In this document: positions 48,781-61,584 of the stretch, one piece after another
Layout of the letters: each line of letters begins with the position of its first letter
Position numbering within the stretch: position 1 is the first letter of the stretch
DNA from: Artocarpus heterophyllus
Lineage: Eukaryota > Streptophyta > Magnoliopsida > Rosales > Moraceae
Reading direction: 5' to 3'
Assembly: GCA_025403435.1 (NCBI GenBank)
Contig: CM046345.1
Coordinates: 11,970,235 to 12,034,234 of the forward strand
Length of the DNA stretch: 64,000 nt
Position numbers and translations under genes: made by a program
The notes under the pieces: model-generated
What the model was told of the DNA's origin: nothing
The model's input: only the letters and a program-made list of their open reading frames with translations
Database searches by the model: none

Positions 48781-50904
48781 GTTGCTTACTAGGTTTTTCT
48801 TATTGGGTTTTATTGGTAAGATTTTTCATGAAATTTGCTAATTAAAGGCGTAATCTAGGCTATGTCTTTTTGCTTTAGTTCTATTTTACATTATATTTCA
48901 CTCCACTTTTCATTCAGTTTAATTGTTTTTATTTTTTGGCGTCGTTTTCGATAGGTCATTAGACTGAATCGCTTGTAACTCTTTGAATTTGTTTGGTTCT
49001 TTTCTTTTTTTATTTTGTAATGATATATTCGGTGAATAAATGATGAATGTGCTATAGGGATATTAGTCTAATTGGGATTTCTTAGTGCATCCTTTGATTC
49101 TTTTATTTATGGATTTGGACAGTTTAAGGATTTATTTTAAATTGTGTCATTGAAGTCTCCTGAGCAGTTTTTAAAATTATTTTAACCAATTGTCATTGTT
49201 TTATTTTATTATTTAAAGGTGTCAATTCAAACAGTCTAACTCATACGGGTCAAAAGGAAAATCGGGTCGGCCCTAGGGCTGAGCTGACCAAATTTTTATA
49301 AGAGATTTTTTAAAAAAAATTATCTAACTCAGTTCGACCCGGTTTTAGTTTGAGCTTAAATTTTTAACCCAACACGAATTGAGACTTGGGCCTGCCCAGT
49401 TAGGCATAGCCCAAGTTTCCTGATACAGTAATTTTAAGTTTGTCATTCAATTTAAGATTCTTCATCATTCAAAATATATTTCTGACTAATAATTATGTGG
49501 TTATGTTTCTTAAACCTATAAAGTTTGACTATATTGAATTCGTTCCTATGTGTTAGTGTGTGAATACATGCATAGCAGCATTATTTCCATGTATAGATTG
49601 TTAGTTAATTAGAAAGAAAGTTAAGTAACTTCCTTTCACATAGAATTTATTCTTTGTAAAATATCGTTGGTGAGATGTACTGTCACAAAACAATGTAGGT
49701 GATTCCTCCGGCAGGTAGCAACTGACAAAATACTTTACTATTAGGTGTCTATTTTCAACTATCATTTGTAGAATAAGATAAGAGTTATTTACCATTTTAT
49801 ATCCTGTATTTTAGGCTTATTTGAATATTACAGCTTTGGTTTTTGATTTCATCAAATATATACGTTTAGATTTAATTTAATACATAAATTTATACATTTT
49901 TTCCAATCAATATCCAATTTTGATATAAAAATTACCAAAAATACCTTCAAATTCAAAATAAGATAACTTTAAAACTTTTTTAAAAAAACTTATACTGATG
50001 TTTTTAACTTCAAAAATATATAAAATAACCTCAAGCATGAGGGTTTTGAGTGTTTTTGTTTATTTTGTTTATTTTTTTAAGTTTTATTTTTTTTCTCTTT
50101 TATGTAAGGATAATTTAATCATTTTAAAGGTCAAATCAATTATTAACTGAAGTAAAGTATAGATTTATATATTAAATTTAATCTTAAGGTGTATATTCAA
50201 TAAGATAAAAAATCAAAGATATAACCTAAAACAAAAGGTATAAAAAAAAATATTTTAAAAGATAATTTTGACCCGATTTAATAGTTTGAAAACGTACAAT
50301 GCTAGTAGGAATTCCCTGCAAATATATATATATATATATAACACATAATATATCTTTTTGTTTAGTTTATTTTTTTTCCTTAATGTTGATTTTCTTTTTC
50401 TTTTTTATTTTCTTTTTTTATTCTTGATTGACTTGCAATTCACACGATGCTTGTCCTCCACTTTTTGCGTGAACCAACAAAAATGTGTTAAAACTTCACG
50501 TTGAATTGGTTGAACCAATTCTTTTCACCGAATTGAATTTCTTGGTGATGAAAAAGACAGTTATAGCTAGACTCGTGATCATTATAATCTGTCAAATTCA
50601 TTTTCTACCTTGAAAGCCTTTTTGGTGGGTTTAATCTACCGCGCATTAAGGTCTCTATCAATTTCCTCGGCCGGTCCAGTTTGTATGAACCAAAATCCCA
50701 CAATTTTACAGTGGCTGTGCCCATGAAAAATCAATTGTTTTCTAGTTTCAAAGTTTTTGTCAAAGTTGCATTAACAACTGATCATTAAGTGGATAAAATT
50801 ATTCAAAAATTGGAAAGCAAACAAAACGAAAAAAAAAAAAACAAAAACAAAACAAAAAAGGCTACCTTTAGGTGAAGCCTGTTCATGATAAGAGTTTCTA
50901 ATTA
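48781..50904. other. AT-rich spacer, LINE-like tail then no recognised feature
   Basis: 48781-49060 probably continues the 3' part of the RNase H element. (AT)n at 50322-50340. No gene. Confidence 0.4.
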
Positions 50905-52720
50905 TCCGTTTGGTTCGAGTATTTAAATAGAGTATTTGAATGAAGATTTAAATTTTTGTGAGAAAAAATACTGTAGCAAAATAATTTAAACCGTGATTCA
51001 AACCACGAAATAAACGCACTCTAAACTTCTCTTGATTGACGGTGAACATTAGGTAAATTGGGATTATCTAGTAAGAATGAAGTGCTTGTCAAGATTTGAC
51101 GTGTCTCAATGTTTAAGTGTATCTATATCTAGATGAGTTTTTTTTTTTCCCTCGTCATTAGATTTTTTTTAATTAAAAAATTAGTGGTATCTTCACACTT
51201 CCATCCAAAGATTACAAAGATTACAAGAAAGCGACTTCCATCCAAAGATTACAAAGATTACAAGAAAGCGATAAGAGAGTCAGGCTTATGATTTCGTTTA
51301 TTAGAATCCAACTGTTATTTATATATGTGTTGGTGTGTACGTCTATATTGATATGTATATGTTTATGTTGACATATGGACAAATATTTAGTGGTTATTTT
51401 ATTTTTTGTCACCATCGAACAAATTATACAAGTATGATTAATTTTAACACAATATTAAATTGATGTTTCACCGACAAATTTAACATTTGAGTGAAAAACA
51501 ATCTCCAATATAGTGTCAATTTAGATTAAAAATTTACCGTATGTTAAACTTTATGACACATTTGACATATTTATATATCTTAATTAAAATTAATGATACA
51601 TAGAGACAAGTTTTCAGTGGTCACTTTTCTTGTCATGGCCCACTAAAATTGTTTCAATTAATTAATTTATTTATTTCTAAACAATAGCTCTTTAAATGTG
51701 TTTAGTTAGAGGGAGATGTCCAATTCACCATTTGGTTGGAGGGGGAAGAGGTAAAGGGAGTAGTGTGGAAAAATTAAAAGAAAAAAATCCATTAAACTTA
51801 TGTTAAATTTATTATTTTACCCTCTAAAAAATTTAAACAAATAACAAACAAGCAATATAGTAAAAAAAAAAAAACACTACCATCTATTCTTTTAATTTTG
51901 TCATTCTATTAAACAACATAAAAAATTATTATGATTCTCTCAATAATTCATGTTCTCGTCCATTTATCTCTTTCCATTCCTTCAACAAAACGAAACTTTA
52001 TTAATTAGGTATAAAAAGAAACTTTTGGATAAGAAAATTCCACGGAGGAAAATATGTGTTATAATTTTATTCTTGCAAATGAGTAATTCAATTATACCTA
52101 AACAACATTGGATTCTAATTTCCTGAAAACATGTGACCATACAGTCGTTAAACACATGCCACATTCTATATGTGCCTTTAACATTAAGAAATAGAGTTCA
52201 AATTTCCCTACTACGATTTTCATGATAAAAAAGAAAACAAAATTGTCCTTTGGAAAGGAAAAATTAATTGTGACACCCTTGACGACTTCATAAACAAACT
52301 AAGCAAGACACGTGGCATTATCTTATTCGTTTTCATACAAAGTAATTAATTGGGTAGAGACGTGTAGAATGAATTACTTCACTTTCATTATACATCAAGC
52401 AATCCGCCACTCTTCTAACAAATTGACCCTTAGATTTTCTTTTTCTTTCTTTTTTTTTTTTTTTTTGGCTAAACAAATTTGACCCTTGGGTTGATTTGGT
52501 CGAGATGTGGTCCAAACTCCAAATAAATATTGCCCAAGTTATATTCGTCCCCAAATCCCTTTTTCACCGAGGAGGCCCCCCCTACAAAGGCCTACGAAGG
52601 ACCATGTGAGGCAAGAAGAGAGGGGCCTAGGTACTGACTTCACGAGTTGAGACCCACGAGAGAGAGATTAATTTAAGTGTGCGTTGGTCTACGGAGGCTT
52701 CAATAGTTGCATTTCTATTA
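50905..52720. other. Spacer with MITE-like patch and a short tandem duplication
   Basis: 50905-51015 has CCGTTTGGTTCGAGTATTT and ACTGTAGCAAAATAATT of hAT-like MITE type. At 51198-51268 the unit CTTCCATCCAAAGATTACAA (full unit about 37 bp) is present twice in tandem. No gene. Confidence 0.45.
51198..51270 (+). repeat. 37 bp tandem duplication
   Basis: CTTCCATCCAAAGATTACAA, then AGATTACAAGAAAGCGA, repeated twice in a row with almost no difference, so it is recent. Confidence 0.85.
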
Positions 52721-52886
52721 GACCGTTTGATAGTTCAGTTAAAACTAAAATTTTAAGTTTTAAAATTGTAATATGTGAGAGTTTTATAATATAATAATTT
52801 TTTAATTTTTTAATTATAACAATTAAAAACTTTACACTATAGTCAGTTAAAACTAATAAATTAAAACTGAATTATCAAACGGGCCT
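52721..52886. mobile_element. hAT-like MITE, family H, best-preserved copy
   Basis: The left end GACCGTTTGATAGTTCAGTT and inverted right end GCCCGTTTGATAATTCAGTT are nearly identical inverted repeats. The interior has ATATGTGAGAGTTTTATAAT. No coding. Confidence 0.75.
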
Positions 52887-54336
52887 TATGTAACTTTTTT
52901 TCCTAGATTTCATATGATAATTATATACCTTTCGTTATGCACACCGGCTCAAACTCCTCAATTCAAACACTTTACAGTATAAAGCTTTCAGCAGCTTAGT
53001 ATAAAGCAAAAAATAGAGTATAAAGCTCTCATATGTTATAACATATAAACTCATTTTTTCAGTTTAAATTGGTTTGCCAAACACCTTATATCTTTTTATA
53101 AAATTAGGATCAAATTGACCTATGTCCTTTTATTTTAGTGACATTTCCACTTTACACCTTAAAACTTTAAAATCTTCTACATGACCCACTGAATTAGTCA
53201 CATTTAACTCTTTTAAAGGGAGAATTTAGTCTCACTTTAATCCTTATGTTAGAATTTATGTTGCAAACAAAAAGAAAAAGACTGCATGACATCAATTAGC
53301 TCTCTCTTTTTATGTTTGTCTTTAATAAAAATTTTAGCAACGAGGGTTCAGTGAGAGTGTGAGACTGATTGAAAATTCAAAAGGAAAAGTGAGAGTTTTA
53401 AAGTTTATGGAACAAGGTGGGAATAACCTTAAAGTTTGAGGCATAGATGAAAATAGTTCAAAATTTTAAAATCTACCCATCATTAGGGACATCAAAAACA
53501 CACAAAAAAAAGAGAAAAAATAAAGAAAAAACAGCCCAAAGACATCAATAATGATCGATTAACCAAACCACACCATCCTAAAACAGTTTGTTTTTAGCTT
53601 TTCAAAGATTAGTTGTTGGTTCTAAATTGAACAAGGCCAAATCGACTACTAGATATTTTTAAATTTTAAATTATTTTTATTTTAAAGCAAAGAAAAAACA
53701 CTTTATTTTATCTTGAATAACTTTTTTTTTATTAATGTTTGGTCGGTTTTACCCTATTCAGTTTGGCATCGAGTTTCGGTTGCTTTTGACATTTTTGGAT
53801 ATCGCCTAAGAATTCTCACCGACTTAAATGATCAAATCATTCTAAGTAACTTGTTCATTAAAAGATACTTGGAGTCACAACTATTGTTAAGTATCATAGC
53901 TAAAAAAAGTAGATCGATCTTGCCCAGCAGTCCCTTGACAATCTACTTAATGCAGCGAAATCAAGAATGACAAGTTTTAAAACCCCTAGAAAAGAAAGAA
54001 AATACTTAAAGTTTTATTTAATATTCAATATTCAAGCATGCATTTCAACTCGTTTATGACAACATTTATAGCCCTCTAACAAAACGATACCAAATATGCA
54101 TTAAAAAAAAGACATAATAATCAAATAACGATAAATTAGTAACAAGACAAAGTTAAAATATAAAAATTACTAATATAGCTAATTTCTCCTACATCACTAC
54201 TAAACCACATGTGGAATTAAAAAGAACATAACTTATGCTTTGATCACCTAACATTAGGAGAGTCCAAAGTCACAATAACCCAAACTGTATTCAGCGCTGA
54301 TAAGAGGCGTAATTTCAAGCTCATTAAAGTTGAAAT
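52887..54336. other. Spacer, MITE-like patch then AT-rich DNA
   Basis: 52960-53095 repeats AGTATAAAGCTCTCATATG phrases of family H. An 85-codon open frame at 53713-53970 (+) has no recognisable motif. Confidence 0.4.
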
Positions 54337-56272
54337 TGTTAAACATATATACCCTAAGGAAAAATGTAATATGTTTTTGGAGACATTTTTATCAATAAAG
54401 AGTTTATTTATTATTCACATACCAAATTATTGCCCGTTTTACATTCATATTTGTTGGATGTATGATAAGTAAATGAAAGTCTGAGACTATTAGTCGAAGC
54501 TTGTAGAATTAGGCATATGATAGATAGATTATACGAAAGACATAATTTTAAAGGTGATGGTCTAAATCATAAGATCCGCAATCGAAGGAATAAAAGTTGG
54601 GCGCTTTATTCATGCAAAGATTGTTATGTTATCTATATCCCTAACGAGAGATGGTTTGTCTTAGCCATCAGAGGTGGACTCTATGAATGAAAACATTGTT
54701 GCATTATCATAGGTGACGATGCATTAGATCAGGACATAAAGTGTTATTGATTTGGATTAATAATTCTGTCTCAGCAAATCAATTCACTTTAGACAATCAT
54801 ATGTGTTGTATCTTAATCTTGATATGAATAGTGGGCCCGTTGTCTTGATTTATGTCTTTTGATGTATCAAAGGGTGACATCCATAATTCATATTGGTACG
54901 CATGCCGGCACATTGGAGACATGACTTTAAATAGCGTAGACTTGTTATTCATAGATATGAAATCCATTGCTCATCTTTAGGAGTTGATAATATCTCTTAT
55001 ATGCGTTATCTTGTAATTGAAAAACTAGAGCGCTCAACCATTTGGATGCATAGGTATAACCGAATGGTATATTGTCTTTGTATAGTAAGTTTTTCGATGG
55101 TGAGATAATGGAACATAAAAGAAAAATAATCGGGAAGGTAAGATATAATTTATCCTTAGCCGATTATCGATATCTTATAGGGATATGATACATTATGATA
55201 TGTAATGGAGACTTAGTTATTCCAACTTTGCAATTCTATATAGTTTGAGAGTGCAGCTCTAAGCTTTTAGTGAAGTAGCGTTAGAGTTGATAATTATAAA
55301 ATGTATATCTAGAATATTGGGTTTCATAATTATCAAGAGTTTGAACTATATAAGTCCATCAGGTTCCCTTTGCTAGCTCATAATAAATCGTGTAATGATA
55401 CGAGGTGTTTTTTTAATAAATTGGTGACTTATGTCAAATTATCACGTTGACTAAAAATTGATAGGATCAGATAATTCATATATGTTTGTCGGTTGAATTA
55501 ATTTTGTGACAAATTAATTTGAGATAAATTTGTTGAATTATCTGGAATATTTATTTTCCTAGAGATTATCTAGATATGGTTGTTTTAATCAGATAACTTT
55601 TCTAGTGGGTTATTTAAATTAAAACTGAGGCTTTATCCAAAGAATCTCCGGTTGAAAATAAAAGATTCACAGGGATTATTTATCGTAAGTTCTTCAGGCC
55701 AGTCTTCAGGTTTGGGCTGTTGATAGAGTAAGTTCGGCAAGCTAATCTGCCAATTCAATCTGTCGACTAAACAATAATTTGATCACGCGTTTTTATACGA
55801 TTTTATCATATATTGCTCCAAATTTTAATTTTTGAGGCCTTATCTAATAAGGACTAACTCTTAGGTCCAACCTCCATAAATAGAGAGTAAGACTCATAAG
55901 TTATTTAGATCAGTTGAGAGATCAAGAGTGAGCACTTTATTCTGTGAGTCTCTAAAACTCCCTTGAAGAGTATTGTTCACAAATCACGAACGATAGTTTT
56001 GGGTATCTCTCAATTGGTTGGAAGGAGAGTCACCAGGAAGAGCTGTACGACGTGCACCCACACACTCCAATCGTTGATAAAGAATAGCAAAGAAGACCAG
56101 TTGGTTGAGACTCTTTTGAAACACCCTTCTCTTCATTGATTGCAGGAGCTCTTCGGCATACGAGGTTAATAAGATCTGGTTAATGTATCTATATAGCATA
56201 TCAAACTTGTGTTTTGAAAAATACTTTGGTATTAAAATTTTTAAATTTCTGCTACGTATTACTTTTCCAACA
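54337..56272 (+). mobile_element. Solo LTR of family A, 1.9 kb, with perfect 5 bp target duplication
   Basis: Starts TGTTAAACATATATACCC and ends TTACTTTTCCAACA; flanked by gaaat (54332-54336) and gaaat (56273-56277). A TATA box ataaatag at 55876 is followed by the presumed transcript start and a U5 ending in the CTGC.ACGTATTACTTTTCCAACA style of plant LTRs. No primer site or interior follows, so it is a solo LTR. A disrupted relative lies at 36.7-39.95 kb. Confidence 0.85.
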
Positions 56273-56571
56273 GAAATTCCATACTTAAATACAGCATAAA
56301 AGGTCCTTATAAGTAATTTTTCTCTTCTATGTCACCATCACTGACGGTAACTTGGTAAGCAGATCCAAAAACAGAGCCGTATAAAGATAAGGGTAGACGG
56401 TCGCATCTCCTAAAATTTTTTCCTTATAATTTTTGTATAAAATTTAATAAAAATCGTAATCCATCCCCTGTAAATTTTTTAAAAAAAATTATATTTCATC
56501 ACTCAACTCATTTACTGTGTCACACCTCTAACCTCTCACTAATTTTTCTGCTCAATGCCAAGTGGATCCAT

Positions 56572-57601
56572 TTATAAGGCCAATATCGTGTGAACCCCGT
56601 CTCTTTTTTTTTCTTTTTTTTTGTTTGGTTTTTACGCGCGGTGCTGCGTACGGCTCCCAAGCTTTGTGTTGACTTGTTCAGTCTTACACAAACGTGGGGA
56701 AGATCGCATAGAACCACTACACCCAGCCCAGAGCCAGAGGTAGAGAGAGAGAGAGAGAGAGGAGTGCGACACGAGAAAGGCCCTCAAAGTCTCACTTTTT
56801 CCTGCTCTCCATTTCGTGTACAAGCCAACCCAAAAGCAAAAGCATTATAGTGATAAATTACCACCCAAAAAGAATCCACAAGAAAGCTTAAAATAAATAT
56901 GGCATTAAAGAAGATATGACTTTGTGTTCACCAGTGCATGCCTCTGCATTCAGAAAGAGAATATCTGCACGCCATTGCAGCATCGCTTTCCAAACTTATT
57001 ATCAGGTGCTCTCTTTTTTTCCAAGTTCTGGCCCGACCCAGGTTATTTTATTGAAAACCCAGATGAGAAATTGTCTATTTTTCAGTCTTTCATCGTCTTT
57101 TCTTTTCCTCATTCGTAATTGTTTAAGCCTTATTAACCCGAAAATGGCCTAAGATAGTGGAAAAAAAATGTGATTTATTTTGCGTGTTTTGGTTTTTTCT
57201 TTTTCTTTGCAGGCTTTGCAAGTTGCTTTGGGTTTAACTCATAAAGAAAGGACCTTTTTTATATACAAATATTTTTGGATTGCCAGAAAATCAAGAACAT
57301 TTTTACGAAGTGTTCGGAAAATCATAGCACATCACTGTCTTTTGGAATTGATTATCTTCTCTGGAAGTTTGTGTGGTAACATTACGTAAAAGAGCCACCT
57401 TGAATTGATTTCTCATAACCCTTGAGGGTTCTAACAGGAATGATGCTCTTATTGTCGATTTTTGGGGAAGTAAATGAATGGGGTTTTATGTTACCCATTG
57501 ATCAATAAGAAGAAAAAAAAAAATTTATATCTTTTTGCTTTATCTGTTGTAGTTGCCAAAAAAACTGAAGAGAATTTGGTTTCTCTCAGTTTTATTCATC
57601 A
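56572..57601 (+). promoter_or_regulatory. Probable core promoter and 5' leader of the GT47 gene
   Basis: A TATA-like ttataagg lies at 56572, then a pyrimidine run, a more GC-rich stretch (56640-56830) and a (GA)n tract near 56740-56762. The stretch up to the start codon at 57602 has several short out-of-frame ORFs (for example 56916-57152) but nothing coding. A possible leader intron runs from a weak donor at 57006 (CAG|GTGCTC) to a strong pyrimidine-rich acceptor ending at 57212 (tttctttgcag). The promoter and intron are inferred from local motifs only. The solo LTR ending at 56272 lies just upstream. Confidence 0.35.
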
Positions 57602-59700
57602 ATGTCAGAAAAGATTAGGCTTCCCTCAAGGTTCCATTTCTATTTGATATCCATTTCCATGTTCCTTTTAGTTCTATCTTTTGTCTTCCTTCTTCAATTC
57701 AGCAATGTTCCTTTCATACCCAAATCAGTGTTTAAGCTAATTGTTGTCAATAGTACCTCATTTTACATAAGCCCCAATGGTAGAGAAGAGCACATTGAGG
57801 CTTCACATGTTGTTGCCAAAAGGCCCTTGAAGAGTGAAGAGCCACATTTTGCAGTTTCCCAAAATTCGACAAAGAAATCAAGCTCTTTCAGAAGGCAGAA
57901 AATTGTGGCCTGTGACCTGACTCGGGCGCGCTTGAGAGTGTATATGTATGACTTGCCTCCTCAATTTCACTTTGGGTTATTGGGTTGGAAGGGAAAAAGG
58001 AATCAAACATGGCCAAATGTGAGTGACCTGAGTCAGATCCCGCCTTATCCTGGTGGGCTGAATTTGCAGCACAGTACTGAGTATTGGCTCACTCTTGATC
58101 TTCTGTCATCGAACATCCCAAAAATTGCCAGGCCTTGCACCGCAATCAGGGTGAAGAATCCAAGCGAAGCAGATGTTATTTTTGTGCCCTTTTTTGCGTC
58201 TTTGAGTTACAACCGGCATTCTAAGCTTCACGGAAAGGAAAAAGTGAGTGTGAACAAGAGACTACAGGAACAATTGGTGCAGTTTTTGATGAGTCGTGAG
58301 GAATGGAAAAGACACAATGGGAAAAACCATATAATTGTCGCTCACCATCCCAATAGCATGTTGGACGCAAGGAGAAATTTGGGTTCTGCTATGTTTGTGC
58401 TTGCAGATTTTGGAAGATACCCACTTGAAATAGCAAATCTTAATAAGGATATAGTTGCTCCTTACAGGCATCTAGTTCCTACCGTTCCCCACAGTCAATC
58501 AGCCTCGTTTCTGGAACGTCCTATATTGGCTTACTTTAAGGGAGCAATATACAGGAAGGATGTGAGTTTCTTTGATTATTTATTTATTATTTTTTTAATT
58601 TTTGCATTAATCATTATGAATTTTCAAGGGTTTTTATTTCAATGCACCATGGATCCTAATACAAGTCTTAACACGTACTTTTCTCTATGACCCTGTTTCA
58701 CTTGATAGTTTTGTAAAAGATTTTGTTAAGAATGCAGTGATTTTGACGATAGTAGTGGGGATTATCTGGTGTTATACTCAATTGGATGTTAGGAGTTAAG
58801 TGTCAACTAATCCTGATTACAAAACTTCTGCGGTTTATTTTAGAAAATTCGAAAATGAGGAATGAAATTTGAAATGAGTGATGATACAAAGTCGTTTCAA
58901 TTTAATAGCACTTGATCCCACAAACTTGGATGGTAGGGCAAGCATAAGATTCGTTGGAGAATTTAATGTGCAACATCATATGTTGAAGAGTTTCTATTTG
59001 TATTATTATTGTTGCACACCGAAGTCAGCGTGCTAATTTTTTAAAGGTTTTTGTGTCGTTTAATTTGCTGGAGTTTCTGGCCTCTCTTTCTGATTTCTTT
59101 TCCATTGCCAACAATGTGCTATAAAGACCAGATGACGTTTTGCACTAAAGAACTAAATTTTACAATTGTATTGATTTTCAGGGAGGATTAATTCGCCAAG
59201 AATTGTTTTATCTTCTCAAAGATGAGAACGACGTACACTTCAGTTTTGGTAGCATTCGAGGGAACGGTATAACCCAGGCAGGCAAGGGGATGGCCTCCTC
59301 AAAGTTTTGCCTGCATATCGCTGGCGACACCCCTTCTTCAAACAGGCTGTTTGATGCCATTGCCAGTTACTGCGTTCCTGTGATAATCAGTGATGACATT
59401 GAGCTACCATTTGAAGACGTCTTGGACTACTCACAGTTTTGCATATTCGTGTCTGCGCCTGATGCTATTCAAAAGGGTTACCTACTGAATCTTCTTCGGG
59501 GAATCAAGCAAGACAAGTGGACCAAGATGTGGGAAAGGTTGAAAGAAATCGCGCATCTCTTTGAGTATCAGTATCCGTCCCAGTCTGGTGATGCTGTAGA
59601 TATGATTTGGGAGGCGGTTTCCCGTAAGATTTCTTCCATACATTACAATCGTAACAGGAACAACAGATTCAATAATTCTAGGCTAAGAACAAAAGTATAA
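57602..59700 (+). CDS. Exostosin-family glycosyltransferase, GT47 (ARAD1-like clade)
   Basis: Two coding exons, 57602-58561 and 59182-59700, split by a 620 bp phase-0 GT-AG intron (58562-59181), give 492 residues. Residues 1-11 are cytosolic; about 12-32 (FHFYLISISMFLLVLSFVFL) form a single signal anchor, as expected for a type II Golgi enzyme. The exostosin domain covers about 110-430: RLRVYMYDLPPQF at 110-122, EADVIFVPFFASLSYNRHSK at 189-208, LADFGRYP at 267-274, YFKGAIYRKDGG across the exon join, and the donor-binding C-terminal block SKFCLHIAGDTPSSNRLFDA then CVPVIISDDIELPFEDVLDY at 360-403. N-glycosylation sequons occur at Asn50, Asn88, Asn134 and Asn139. The layout and the SDDIELPFEDV block match plant GT47 proteins near ARAD1 (putative arabinan arabinosyltransferase), so a role in cell-wall polysaccharide synthesis in the Golgi is likely; the donor sugar and acceptor cannot be read from the sequence. 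The ATG at 57602 is the first in frame and precedes the anchor directly. No frameshift or stop; length is normal for the family. Confidence 0.93.
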
Positions 59701-60577
59701 TCACCCACTTGAAAGATTTGACTAAATGAGGTCTCTTGAACTTGTAGCATCTGGATATCATCACGCACTTTAGCTGAAGGTGGGCATATTAGTGAGAGAT
59801 GCAAGCCCAGCTGAAGATCTATAATTAACTGGCTTTGACATGATTTTTTTGTTCCAAGTATTATTATTTTTCATGACCACTTGGATAGTTGGGCCTTTTA
59901 TTTCTCTCTTGTTAAATTCTTTTTATTTATTTGTTTCTGCTGATTTTATTTGATATGTAAGCTGGATGGACAGTTTTCTGCTTCTACATCCTCCATCATC
60001 TTAAAAGCTTAAGCAATACAGAATTGGAACACTTTTAGCAGAAATATTTGTACGACCAAGAAAAACCTTCAAGCGAGTGACAAATTAGTTTTAAAGTTCA
60101 CTCTATGCAAGATGACAACAAAGGATGGGAAAGCAGACATATTACAGGTAAGACAAAGAAGGCAAATTTTTTCTTTCTTAAAAGAAGAAAAAACATTACA
60201 ACCAAGAAAAAAAAAAAGAAAAAAAGAAAGGCACTATAGTTTGTATGTGAAGACCAGCTTCATCATGCTCAAAAGTATTCAGCACTTGGTTAGGGACCTA
60301 AAAGTTTATACAACATGTAATGAAGAACCAGAATCACACAGGGATTTTTTTTTTTCAGCTGCTCAACAAAAACCTTTGACTATTAATTTAAAAAAAGAAA
60401 AAGAAAAAAAAGGAACTATATATAACTCTAACCAACCCGTTTTTAAAGAAACAATCAGGAAGCAGAGAAATGCCATGCCTCCAAAGTCCTCTAATGCAAC
60501 ACCTACATCCACAAGCTTTCCTCTTGAAACTCCTCCTTTTTGCCACTTCTCTACATAATAAACTTGCCTTAGATATG
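59701..60577. other. Intergenic space between the convergent GT47 and CLE genes
   Basis: Holds the 3' untranslated regions of both genes. AT-rich with A-rich tracts at 60200-60230 and 60390-60412. Short ORFs across 60112-60558 are low-complexity and overlap on both strands, so I do not call them. No repeat family recognised. Confidence 0.5.
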
Positions 60578-60898
60578 TCAGCACCTGTTGTGAATGGGAT
60601 CCGATCCTCTCCAAACTCTTCGTTCGTCCGGTTGATTTCGATCGAATGTCATCGAAGGCGCAGGCGCCAAATCCAGCTTTCGTTGCAAATCCTCTACAGC
60701 AACAGACTTGAAGATATGCAAGTCACCAAGAAATGGTAACTTGCCTTTGTCCCATCTGAGAGCCAAATCTTTGCTTCTCAGGGCAGACACATTTTGTGGT
60801 TGAAGAGCCAAAACCCCAATACAAAAAAGAAGAAGAGGTGATACCCTATATGCCAAAAGGCCCATTCTTTGTGTTGTTGGCAAAATCAAGAGGGACAT
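60578..60898 (-). CDS. CLE-family signalling peptide precursor, CLE45-like
   Basis: Single-exon gene of 106 residues. The N-terminus has a secretion signal (hydrophobic core about residues 21-32, PLLLFCIGVLAL; likely cut near NVSA at 37-40). A variable middle follows, including AVEDLQRKLD at 67-76, and the last 14 residues hold the CLE dodecapeptide RRVWRGSDPIHN (93-104, genomic 60587-60622), then Arg-Cys and TGA. Known biology: CLE precursors are secreted and trimmed to 12-14 residue peptides read by leucine-rich-repeat receptor kinases. The nearest relative I know is CLE45, which also has Gly-Ser-Asp-Pro-Ile-His-Asn and acts through BAM-type receptors in phloem and roots. Here position 4 is Trp, where CLE45 has Arg and most CLEs have Pro; position 7 is Ser, so the usual Pro7 hydroxylation site is absent, as in CLE45. 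Met12 (60865) is an alternative start that would also keep the signal peptide. It faces the GT47 gene, about 880 bp from its stop. Confidence 0.9.
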   Translation of the reverse strand: MSLLILPTTQRMGLLAYRVSPLLLFCIGVLALQPQNVSALRSKDLALRWDKGKLPFLGDLHIFKSVAVEDLQRKLDLAPAPSMTFDRNQPDERRVWRGSDPIHNRC

Positions 60899-61584
60899 AA
60901 GGACAGAGGCACACTAACTCTTAATGGTTTTCAAGCAATGATGAGAGAATGAATGTTTTTGTTTAAGGATAGCTTTGTTTTCCCTCTTTGTTTTGTGGTT
61001 CTATTCCTGTGAGAACAAGCCAAGGGAATGTCTTTTATGGGATTTGGAAGGCTAAAAGCATAAAGCAATTCATTAAGAGGAGGGCCCAACAAAACATGTA
61101 GGGAAGTCTCAGATTCACCTCAATCATAAGCCTGCCATGGAAGCAATATAAGGCTGTTTTAGAAGTCTCTCTCTTCTCTGACAGGTTTGAATGAAATGTT
61201 GGTTTGGAACACTATCCTTGGGAAGCCAAGTATCTTTTAAGTTTGGTTTCCTTTCCCTTCCCCCACATATCTCCATCATTTGCCTTGAGACTCCTTTTTA
61301 CCAAATAAAGACCAAGCTTTGCCACCTCAGATCACATTGCAGATGTGTAAACTCGCCATATCCTAAAAAACACATATGCTTGATCGCTTTTTTAGTTGTG
61401 ACTCGGCAGAATCTATACTTATTCTCATCAAGTTAAATTCCTCCCAAAAAACAAAAACAAAAACAAAACAAAACGGCTATCAATCTTGCATTGTGTGTCA
61501 GCTGGAAGTTTTGTGGTGTGAGTATATATATCATATTTCATAAATCCTATACCTTCAAAGTATGGTGTTGCTTGTAATGAGAGT
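60899..61584 (-). promoter_or_regulatory. Upstream region of the CLE gene
   Basis: Presumed promoter and leader of the minus-strand CLE gene; no clear TATA box found. Short ORFs (61191-61436 +) without motifs. Confidence 0.3.

Noticed and set aside
53713..53970. 85-codon frame on +
   Set aside because: AT-rich, no motif, flanked by MITE remnants.
60112..60558. 148-codon frame on + between the GT47 and CLE genes
   Set aside because: Lys-rich low-complexity from A tracts; overlaps convergent 3' regions and has no domain.
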